DNA from: DASVBJ01 sp036375895
Lineage (GTDB): Bacteria; Actinomycetota; Actinomycetes; JACCUZ01
DNA length: 7,672 nucleotides
NCBI GenBank assembly: GCA_036375895.1
Contig: DASVBJ010000256.1
Coordinates: 1-7,672 of the forward strand
Direction of reading: 5' to 3'
Part shown: positions 1 through 5,053 of the stretch, piece after piece
Position numbering within the stretch: the stretch's first letter is position 1
Layout: each line of letters begins with the position of its first letter
Position numbers and translations under genes: made by a program
The notes under the pieces: generated by a model
The model's database searches: none
Told to the model about the DNA's origin: nothing
Seen by the model: only the letters and a program-made list of their open reading frames with translations

Positions 1-20
1 GCCTCCGAGTCCCCGTGCAT
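1..20 (-). CDS. Possible 5' end of an unknown gene, cut by the left edge
   Basis: On the minus strand an ATG at 20-18 opens a frame reading MHGDSE before the window ends. A GGGGAG element lies six bases upstream (27-32 on the plus strand), which is good Shine-Dalgarno placement for a high-GC actinobacterium. It would be transcribed in the same direction as the PiT gene, 98 bases after its stop, so it could be a third member of that operon or an independent gene. Seven codons are too few to recognise a family, and a chance ATG after a purine-rich stretch is possible. The 98 bases between (21-118) hold no clear terminator. Confidence 0.3.
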
Positions 21-118
21 GGCCTTCTCCCCGTGCGCCGTGCCTGGCCGTTCGTCCTGACATGCACCAATCGGCACGACGGGGAGGGCACTTGACCGGC
101 CGGCGACCGCGCGGGCGG

Positions 119-1111
119 CTACTCCACGAAGAAGTGCACGATGCCGTACACGAGGGCCGCAACCAGGCCGGCCATCGGGATCGTGAGGATCCAGGCCGTG
201 ATGATGTTGCCGGCGACACCCCACCGCACCGCGCTGGCCCGCCGGGTGGCGCCGACGCCCAGGATCGACGAGGTGATGGTGTGCGTCGTGCTGATCGGCG
301 CCTCGAACACGTAGGCCGTGGTGTAGAGCACGCTCGCCGCGGTGGTCTCCGCCGCGAAGCCCCGCGGCGGGTCGAGCTCGATGATCCGTCGACCGAGGGT
401 GCGCATGATGCGCCAGCCGCCGGAGTAGGTGCCGAGGGAGATGGCCCCCGCTGCTAGCACGATCACCCACCACGGGATGTGGAAGTCGTCCTGGTAGCCG
501 CCGGTGACGAGCGCCAGCACGATCACACCCATGGTCTTCTGCGCGTCCTGCAGCCCGTGACCGAGCGCCATCGCGGACGCGGAGACCGTCTGCGCCAGCC
601 GGAAGCCTCGGTTCACGGGGCTCGGGCTGGCCTTCCGAAAGGCCCACAGCAGCAGCAGCATGAGCAGGAACGCGACGCCGCCGCCGACCAGCGGGGAGAG
701 AACCATCGGCACGACGACCTTGTCGACGACCGCGTCCCAGTCGACCGTCACCGAGCCGGCCAGCCCGGCCCCGACCAGGCCGCCGATGAGGGCGTGCGAC
801 GACGACGAGGGCAGCCCGAAGTACCAGGTGAGCAGGTTCCACGAGATCGCCCCGGCGAGCGCGGCGAACACCACCACCAGCGCGTGCTCGCCCTCGGGCG
901 TCTCGAGCACGCTGAAGACGGTCTTGGCCACCTTGGTGCCGAGGAACGCCCCGGCGAAGTTCATGACCGCTGCGAGCAGCAGTGCGGTCCGCGGCGTCAG
1001 CGCCCGGGTCGAGACCGAGGTGGCGATGGCGTTGGCGGCGTCGTGGAAGCCGTTGGTGAAGTCGAAGATCAGCGCGATCACGATGACCGCGATGATGGTG
1101 GCGAGCTCCAC
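119..1111 (-). CDS. pit: Inorganic phosphate transporter, PiT family
   Basis: This 330-residue integral membrane protein is a low-affinity phosphate permease, expected to import metal-phosphate or phosphate with cation symport. It shows both inverted PiT signature repeats: GFHDAANAIA at 21-30 near the N terminus and GHGLQDAQKTMG at about 184-195 in the second half. The paired loops GLPSSSSHALIGG (99-111) and APISTTHTITSSILGVG (271-287) are also typical. About ten hydrophobic segments are visible. The length matches the short bacterial PiT proteins found with a DUF47 partner; PitA proteins of E. coli type are longer. The GTG start at 1111 lies three bases after the DUF47 stop, with GGAG nine bases upstream inside the DUF47 end, so translation is probably coupled. 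The family is certain; exact substrate form and affinity are inferred. Confidence 0.95.
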   Translation of the reverse strand: MELATIIAVIVIALIFDFTNGFHDAANAIATSVSTRALTPRTALLLAAVMNFAGAFLGTKVAKTVFSVLETPEGEHALVVVFAALAGAISWNLLTWYFGLPSSSSHALIGGLVGAGLAGSVTVDWDAVVDKVVVPMVLSPLVGGGVAFLLMLLLLWAFRKASPSPVNRGFRLAQTVSASAMALGHGLQDAQKTMGVIVLALVTGGYQDDFHIPWWVIVLAAGAISLGTYSGGWRIMRTLGRRIIELDPPRGFAAETTAASVLYTTAYVFEAPISTTHTITSSILGVGATRRASAVRWGVAGNIITAWILTIPMAGLVAALVYGIVHFFVE

Positions 1112-1114
1112 CGG

Positions 1115-1735
1115 TCAGGACTCCTTGACGGCGATCGTCTCGACCGTGTTCGCCACGTGCTCGAAGGCGTCGGCGGCAGCCTCGAGCTGGTCGACGACCT
1201 CCTTCAGCTTGAGCACCGTGAGCGCGTCGTACTCGCCGCTGAAGAGCCGGGCCAGCAGGCGCCGGTAGACCTGGTCGGCCTGGTTCTCGAGCCGGTTGAG
1301 CTCGATCCAGTACTCCTTGAGGTCCTTCATCGAGCGCAGCCGCGGCATCGCTTCCGCGGTGAGCTCGGCGGCGCGCTCGAGGACATCCACCTGGTCGGCG
1401 ACCTCAGCCGGCAGCTCACCGATCTGGTAGAGCACCACGAGGTCGACGGCTGCCTCCATGGCGTCCATCACGTCGTCGAGCGAGGAGGCGAGCCGGTAGA
1501 TGTCCTCGCGGTCGAACGGCGTCACGAAGGTCTCGTTGAGCTCACGCATGATCGCGTGGGTGGCCTCGTCGCCCGCGTGCTCGGCGCCGCGCATCTTGTC
1601 GGCGATGTCCTTGCGGGCGTCCTGGTCTGCGCCGAGGAGCTCCTTGAGGAGGCGAGCCCCCTCGACGAGGTTCTCGCCCGACGTGGCGAACATTCCGTAG
1701 AAGCTGGTCTGGCGCGGGGTCAGACGAATGCGCAC
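1115..1735 (-). CDS. DUF47 / PhoU-like phosphate transport regulator
   Basis: This 206-residue, all-helical cytosolic protein belongs to the DUF47 (PhoU-related) family, which is habitually encoded beside PiT transporters and thought to modulate them. Visible family features are the N-terminal SFYGMF, the acidic EHAGDEATH (52-60), the FVTPFDREDI motif (70-79), SLDDVMD (85-91) and the second-repeat ENQADQVYR (150-158). These acidic ExxxD-type helices resemble the metal-binding faces of PhoU. It is the first gene of the pair: its TGA at 1117-1115 is followed after three bases by the PiT start. The GTG at 1735 is chosen because GGAG sits five bases upstream and the family N terminus begins there; an ATG at 1751 is in another frame. 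A role in gating PiT according to phosphate state is inference from the family. Confidence 0.93.
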   Translation of the reverse strand: MRIRLTPRQTSFYGMFATSGENLVEGARLLKELLGADQDARKDIADKMRGAEHAGDEATHAIMRELNETFVTPFDREDIYRLASSLDDVMDAMEAAVDLVVLYQIGELPAEVADQVDVLERAAELTAEAMPRLRSMKDLKEYWIELNRLENQADQVYRRLLARLFSGEYDALTVLKLKEVVDQLEAAADAFEHVANTVETIAVKES

Positions 1736-1781
1736 GGAGACTCCAGTGCATGGGGGTCGACGGGTGCGGTTCCGGGAGGAT

Positions 1782-1804
1782 GCTAGGGCCAGGCGGGCCC
1801 TAGC
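1782..1804. repeat. Perfect 9-bp inverted repeat upstream of the DUF47 gene
   Basis: GCTAGGGCC (1782-1790) and GGCCCTAGC (1796-1804) are exact inverse complements around a five-base AGGCG loop. Read on the minus strand it lies 47 bases before the DUF47 start and 107 bases after the stop of the small gene at 1911. No T-run follows on either side. It could end transcripts from the small gene, form a hairpin in the 5' leader of the DUF47-PiT mRNA, or be a protein-binding operator. The sequence shows the repeat; which role applies cannot be decided from it. Confidence 0.6.
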
Positions 1805-1820
1805 CCTGCAACCGGGGCCA

Positions 1821-1861
1821 CGTTTACCCGGCTTCGACCGCGCTCAACCGGGCGTTCGACG
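1821..1861. promoter_or_regulatory. Candidate PHO-box-like repeats and promoter for the DUF47-PiT operon
   Basis: On the plus strand three units of the form nTnnACC occur in helical register: GTTTACC (1822-1828), TTCGACC (1833-1839) and CTCAACC (1843-1849), with GTTCGACG (1854-1861) after them. Actinobacterial PhoP boxes are direct repeats of about 11 bases resembling GTTCACC, so the location before a phosphate operon is suggestive, although the match is loose. On the minus strand TTGAGC (1847-1842) and TAAACG (1826-1821) could serve as -35 and -10 with a short 15-base spacer. That would start the transcript near 1814, just before the inverted repeat at 1782-1804. Regulation by phosphate is inferred only. 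Confidence 0.3.
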
Positions 1862-1910
1862 TGAGCCGCCGCACACGGAGACGGACCCTCGGGCCCCACG
1901 GGAAGCCGGG

Positions 1911-2069
1911 CTAGTCGTCGTCGCGACTGCGCACGAGCCCGAGGACGCGGTCGATCTCGACCTGGGTCAGTGGGCCCTCGGCCGCCGACGCTGCGATCAC
2001 GAGCTCGCCGTAGAGCTCGATCTCGTCGAGCACGAGCGGGTCCTGGACCCGGGCGTCGGTCTTGCGCAC
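1911..2069 (-). CDS. Small acidic protein of 52 residues, conserved-looking, function unknown
   Basis: A GTG at 2069 opens a 52-residue frame ending at TAG (1913-1911). It begins MRKTDARVQDPLVLDEIEL and continues with YGELVIAASAAEGPLTQVE before ending VRSRDDD. A perfect AAGGAGG lies seven bases upstream, and third positions are mostly G or C, so it is very likely translated. The sequence predicts two amphipathic helices (about 11-30 and 35-47) joined by an EGPLT turn, and there is no signal peptide or membrane segment. It resembles short actinobacterial hypothetical proteins that I recall with the pattern DPxxxDEIELYGELxIAA; this is recollection, not a search. It lies on the same strand as DUF47-PiT, 175 bases upstream of it, and could be co-transcribed. 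I assign no function. Confidence 0.75.
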   Translation of the reverse strand: MRKTDARVQDPLVLDEIELYGELVIAASAAEGPLTQVEIDRVLGLVRSRDDD

Positions 2070-2076
2070 CTACCTG

Positions 2077-2083
2077 CCTCCTT
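2077..2083 (-). promoter_or_regulatory. Strong ribosome binding site that fixes the small gene's GTG start
   Basis: The minus strand reads AAGGAGG, the full anti-16S complement, seven bases before the GTG at 2069. This is the best Shine-Dalgarno in the window and the main evidence that the 52-codon frame is a gene. Confidence 0.8.
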
Positions 2084-2174
2084 GCGAGCAACCGGACCGG
2101 TCAAGCCGCCGCGCCCTCCCTTGCGACCCGCGAGCAGCCTAGGTATGCCCGGTTTGCGCCGCCATGACCCGCTC

Positions 2175-2206
2175 GGGCCATTTCACATCTGGCCCCCCGG
2201 GGCCAG
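2175..2206 (-). terminator. Terminator-like hairpin after the aminotransferase, with a competing alternative fold
   Basis: CTGGCCCC (2189-2196) and GGGGCCAG (2199-2206) are exact inverse complements, giving a stable stem 61 bases after the aminotransferase stop when read on the minus strand. No T-run follows, as is usual for actinobacterial hairpin terminators. The left arm can instead pair with GGGCCA at 2175-2180 (TGGCCC at 2190-2195), giving a second, mutually exclusive stem with a nine-base loop. The remaining bases of the 197-base gap (2070-2266) show no further gene or clear promoter. Confidence 0.45.
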
Positions 2207-2266
2207 GGAGGGCCAAGCCGGGCTAGCCGGATCGGCCCCTCACCGGGCGCGCGGGCACGCCGTCCA

Positions 2267-3622
2267 TCAGCCCACCAGCGCGGCGATCGCGGCGTCGAAG
2301 ACCTCGGTGTGCCGGTCGACGTCGGCCGCCGTCGTCGCAGGCGACATCAGGGCCATGTTGTGGAAGGGCGTGAGCAGCACCTGCCGGTTCAGCGCGTAGA
2401 GGTGCAGGAACCGCTCGAGGGCGAAGTCACCGGCCGCGTGCGCCTCGGCGCCGTTGCGCGGCGGCCGCGGGGCGAAGTTGTACTCCGCCCGGGCGCCGAG
2501 CCGGCTGCAGTGCCAGGGCAGCCCGCGCCGGGCGATGCCGGCGTCGACCCCGTCGGCCCACCGGTGCCCGAGGGGCACCATCCGGGCGAACGCCTCGTCG
2601 GTCAGCACCTCGGTGAGGGTCGCCCGCATCGCGGCCAGCGACAGCGCGTTGCCGGCCAGCGTGCCCCCGACGCCACCCACGTCCACGTCCTCGAGCTGCA
2701 CCCTCGCCGCGATCGCGTCGGCGACCTCCTCGGTGAGGCCGAAGGCGCCCGCGGGGATGCCGCCGGCGACCGCCTTGCCCACGGTCAGCAGGTCGGGCTC
2801 CAGCCCCTGCTCGCCGGTGAAGCCGCCCGGCCCGGCGGAGATGGTGTGCGTCTCGTCGATGATGAGCAGCACCCCGTGCCGGCGGGTGAGCTCGCGCAGT
2901 GCCTCGTGGTAGCCCGGCTCGGGCAGCACGATGCCCACGTTGGTCAGGGCCGGCTCGCAGAGGACCGCCGCGACGTCCCCCGCCGCCAGCGCCCGCTCGA
3001 GCGCGCCCACGTCGTTGAACTCCACGACCCGCGTCGTCTCCGCGGGGTCCACCGGAGCGCCGATGTTGCCCCTGCGGGCAACGGTGTGCCCCCGCTCGTC
3101 GAGCGTCGCGAACGTCTCGTCGACGCTGCCGTGGTAGCAGTAGTCGTGGACGACGATCTTGTGGCGCCCGGTCACGTGGCGCGCGTAGCGGATCGCGTGC
3201 CGGTTGGCGTCGGTGGCCGAGAGCGTGAACTGCCAGAGCGGAAGGCCGAAGCGACGCCGCAGCTCCTCGGCGACGACCAGCGAGTCCTCGGTGGGGAGCA
3301 TGGCCGTGATGCCGCGGCCGACCTGTGCCCGTACGACGTCGACGGTCGGCGCCGGGGAGTGGCCGGTCATCGCCCCCGTGTCCCCCAGGCACAGGTCGAC
3401 GTACTCCAGCCCGTCGACGTCCCGGAAGTGGGCACCGGACGCCTCCGCGACGAAGACCGGGAAGCCGCCGGCCCACTTGGTCATCCAGCTCATCGGCACG
3501 CCGCCCGGCATCACCGTGCGCGCCTTCTCGAACAGCTCACGCGACCGCGGGTGCCGCTCAGCGAAGGACGCCTGCTCCTCGGTGGTGAGGGCCGCCAGGC
3601 GGCCGCGGTCGATGGTCACCAT
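2267..3622 (-). CDS. HemL-like class III (PLP) aminotransferase, substrate unknown
   Basis: This 451-residue cytosolic enzyme is a fold-type I pyridoxal-phosphate aminotransferase of class III, closest in layout to glutamate-1-semialdehyde 2,1-aminomutase. The MPGGV opening (38-42), YHG (163-165), IIDETHT (254-260, D256 for the pyridine nitrogen), the Schiff-base lysine K283 in TVGKAVAGG and GGTLAGN (319-325, T321 for phosphate) are all present. Two motifs differ from true HemL: the SGTEA phosphate-binding segment is SATDANR (135-141), and the HemL NSPVRAF segment is PMSWMTKW (43-50). The usual SWGxxxxGH region reads GDTGAMTGH (80-88). It is therefore probably a paralogue rather than the haem-pathway enzyme, and no haem genes are nearby. 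It stands alone, divergent from prsW. The ATG at 3622 is chosen over a GTG one codon later; neither has a Shine-Dalgarno. The family is sure; the reaction is not. Confidence 0.9.
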   Translation of the reverse strand: MVTIDRGRLAALTTEEQASFAERHPRSRELFEKARTVMPGGVPMSWMTKWAGGFPVFVAEASGAHFRDVDGLEYVDLCLGDTGAMTGHSPAPTVDVVRAQVGRGITAMLPTEDSLVVAEELRRRFGLPLWQFTLSATDANRHAIRYARHVTGRHKIVVHDYCYHGSVDETFATLDERGHTVARRGNIGAPVDPAETTRVVEFNDVGALERALAAGDVAAVLCEPALTNVGIVLPEPGYHEALRELTRRHGVLLIIDETHTISAGPGGFTGEQGLEPDLLTVGKAVAGGIPAGAFGLTEEVADAIAARVQLEDVDVGGVGGTLAGNALSLAAMRATLTEVLTDEAFARMVPLGHRWADGVDAGIARRGLPWHCSRLGARAEYNFAPRPPRNGAEAHAAGDFALERFLHLYALNRQVLLTPFHNMALMSPATTAADVDRHTEVFDAAIAALVG

Positions 3623-3628
3623 GGCGGC

Positions 3629-3634
3629 ACGGTA
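3629..3634 (-). promoter_or_regulatory. Candidate -10 element for a leaderless aminotransferase transcript
   Basis: The minus strand reads TACCGT, matching TANNNT, exactly six bases before the ATG at 3622. That spacing places transcription initiation at or next to the start codon. No Shine-Dalgarno and no clear -35 are visible, which is common for leaderless actinobacterial genes. Confidence 0.4.
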
Positions 3635-3713
3635 ATTGGGCCGGGAACCGCGCCGAGAGGGTCCGCCGCAATGGACCGATGCGGGGCATTCGGCCCCGAC
3701 CTGCCCTGGGAGA

Positions 3714-3765
3714 GACGGGTATGGGGGCCGACATCCCCTGCCGTAGGCCGGCCCCCATCCCAGTC
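3714..3765. repeat. Long interrupted inverted repeat in the aminotransferase/prsW divergent spacer
   Basis: ATGGGGGCCG (3721-3730) and CGGCCCCCAT (3749-3758) are perfect inverse complements around an 18-base centre. Allowing one bulged base on each side (T3720 and A3762), the pairing continues outward through GACGGG (3714-3719) with CCC (3759-3761) and GTC (3763-3765), giving a 16-pair stem. It lies midway between two divergent starts, about 100 bases from one and 75 from the other. It could be an operator shared by both genes, or a hairpin in an unannotated RNA if transcription starts farther out than proposed. Confidence 0.6.
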
Positions 3766-3778
3766 CTGTCGCTTCCCC

Positions 3779-3800
3779 GCGGGACGGGCCTCAATCCCGC
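3779..3800. repeat. Short 6-bp inverted repeat upstream of prsW
   Basis: GCGGGA (3779-3784) and TCCCGC (3795-3800) are inverse complements separated by ten bases, 40 bases before the prsW start. The arms are short and GC-rich, so chance is a reasonable explanation; its position next to the proposed promoter is the reason for listing it. Confidence 0.25.
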
Positions 3801-3827
3801 CGCAGGTCACGAGTTGAGCACGCTGGT

Positions 3828-3833
3828 TACGCT
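3828..3833 (+). promoter_or_regulatory. Candidate -10 element for a leaderless prsW transcript
   Basis: TACGCT matches TANNNT and lies six bases before the GTG at 3840, the same arrangement as at the divergent aminotransferase. The purine run GAAGG directly abuts the start codon and is too close to work as a Shine-Dalgarno, which supports leaderless initiation. A convincing -35 is not visible. Confidence 0.4.
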
Positions 3834-3839
3834 CGAAGG

Positions 3840-5042
3840 GTGAGCCACTCCTCCCCCGTCCCGGCCCCGCCCTCCGCGCACGAGGCCGACTGGCTCCGCA
3901 CCGCCGCACCCGGCCGCGACCGGCACCGGCTGAGGCGTGTCCTGCTCGTCGGCTTCCTCGTCGTCCTCATGACGCTGTGCGGGCTGCTGACCCTCGCCGC
4001 GGTGACGAGCTCCACCGGGTTGATGGGCTTCCTCATCGGCACCTGTCTGGCGCTGCTGCCCCTCCCGGTGGTGCTGGCGGCGTTCCGCTGGCTCGACCGC
4101 TACGAGCCGGAGCCGCGCGGGCTGCTCGCCTTCGCGTTCTTCTGGGGTGCGACGGTCGCGGCCGTCGCCGCCGCCTTCTTCAACACGATCAGCGCGATGG
4201 TGCTGGCCGGCACCACGGACGAGCGGACCGGGCTGGCGACGACCGCGGTGCTCGTGGCCCCGTGGGTCGAGGAGGCCGCCAAGGGAGCGGCGGTGCTCGC
4301 TGTCCTGCTCTTCCGGCCGAGGGAGTTCGACGGCATCGTCGACGGCATCGTGCTGGCCGGGCTGACCGGTGTGGGCTTCGCCTTCAGCGAGAACATCCTC
4401 TACTTCGGGCGGGCATTCCTCGCCGGCGAGTCGGACCTCGGCCTGTCCGGGGGGCTGTTCGCGAGCGGCGTCACGTTCGTCACGCGCGGCGTCCTGGCCC
4501 CCTTCGCCCATCCGCTGTTCACCGCCATGACCGGCATCGGCCTGGGCATCGCCGCGAGCCGCCCGCGAGGCAGCATCCGGGTGGTCGCCCCGGTGGTCGG
4601 CTTCCTCGCCGCCGTGGCCCTGCACGCGCTGTGGAACCTCTCCTCGCTGGGCAGCTTCACCGGCTTCCTCACCGGCTACGTGCTGATCATGGTGCCGGCG
4701 TTCGCGATGACCGTCGCCGTCGCGGCGTGGTCGCGCCGCCGCGAGGGTGCGGTCGTCGCGGCGCAGCTCCCGGCGTACGTCGAGGCGGGCTGGCTCGCCC
4801 CCGAGGACGTCGCGATGCTCTCCTCGCTCCCCCGGCGCCGGCAGGCCGTCGCCTGGGCAGAGACGACGTACGGCGAGCGGGGCGCGGCCGCGCTGCGCGA
4901 CTTCCAGCACGCCGCCACCGAGCTCGCGTTCCTCCGCGACCGGGCCCAGCGGGGCCGCGCCGGACCCGACTTCCCGGCCCGCGAGCGCGCCGCCCTCGTC
5001 GAGGTGGCCCGCAACCGGGCCGCGGTCGCGCCGGCCCGGTGA
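3840..5042 (+). CDS. prsW: PrsW-family intramembrane metalloprotease
   Basis: This 400-residue membrane protein belongs to the PrsW family of presumed zinc proteases. In Bacillus subtilis PrsW makes the first cut in the anti-sigma factor RsiW. After a hydrophilic N terminus (1-30) come about eight membrane helices carrying the family motifs: RYEPEP (88-93), WVEEAAKG (142-149, E144 and E145), the FSENILYF segment (182-189, E184), AHPLFTAMTG (223-232, H224) and LHALWN (261-266, H262). The paired glutamates and two histidines are the expected catalytic or metal-binding residues, so the active site looks intact. Residues 300-400 form a charged, probably cytoplasmic C-terminal domain rich in Arg and Ala that is absent from shorter PrsW proteins. 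No sigma or anti-sigma gene is in the window, so the substrate is unknown. The GTG at 3840 fits the proposed leaderless promoter. It ends nine bases from the convergent MprF-like gene. Confidence 0.92.
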   Translation: MSHSSPVPAPPSAHEADWLRTAAPGRDRHRLRRVLLVGFLVVLMTLCGLLTLAAVTSSTGLMGFLIGTCLALLPLPVVLAAFRWLDRYEPEPRGLLAFAFFWGATVAAVAAAFFNTISAMVLAGTTDERTGLATTAVLVAPWVEEAAKGAAVLAVLLFRPREFDGIVDGIVLAGLTGVGFAFSENILYFGRAFLAGESDLGLSGGLFASGVTFVTRGVLAPFAHPLFTAMTGIGLGIAASRPRGSIRVVAPVVGFLAAVALHALWNLSSLGSFTGFLTGYVLIMVPAFAMTVAVAAWSRRREGAVVAAQLPAYVEAGWLAPEDVAMLSSLPRRRQAVAWAETTYGERGAAALRDFQHAATELAFLRDRAQRGRAGPDFPARERAALVEVARNRAAVAPAR

Positions 5043-5053
5043 TCACCCGGGTC
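5033..5053. terminator. Weak hairpin spanning both convergent stop codons
   Basis: GGCCCGG (5033-5039) can pair with CCGGGTC (5047-5053), with one G-T pair, around a TGATCAC loop. At its centre GGTGATCACC (5038-5047) is a perfect ten-base palindrome containing the prsW stop. The structure covers the nine-base gap between the convergent prsW and MprF-like genes. It lacks T-runs, so a bidirectional terminator role is only a possibility. No other terminator fits between the genes. Confidence 0.3.

Noticed and set aside
10..36. Direct repeat TCCCCGTGC at 10-18 and 28-36
   Set aside because: Only two nine-base GC-rich copies at the window edge; one coincides with a possible Shine-Dalgarno, and there is no array.
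651..669. Run of AGC triplets in the PiT gene
   Set aside because: On the coding strand it encodes the leucine-rich membrane helix LLMLLLL, so it is ordinary codon repetition rather than a microsatellite.
479..1786. Long plus-strand open frame across DUF47 and PiT
   Set aside because: Composition is His/Arg/Gly-rich and it is an antisense shadow of two unmistakable minus-strand genes in high-GC DNA.
1903..2226. Exact 12-base direct repeat AAGCCGGGCTAG at 1903-1914 and 2215-2226 flanking the small gene
   Set aside because: It could look like target-site repeats, but the copies are GC-rich, one overlaps the stop codon, and no mobile-element feature accompanies them.
1784..2226. Five of the six CTAG tetramers I count in the window fall in this stretch
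   Set aside because: CTAG is avoided in high-GC coding DNA and this stretch is mostly non-coding, so the clustering needs no special explanation.
2309..3817. 502-residue plus-strand open frame opposite the aminotransferase
   Set aside because: It mirrors the codon structure of the aminotransferase on the other strand and shows no domain-like pattern.
3807..4910. 367-residue minus-strand open frame opposite prsW
   Set aside because: Highly charged, low-complexity shadow of PrsW with no recognisable motif.
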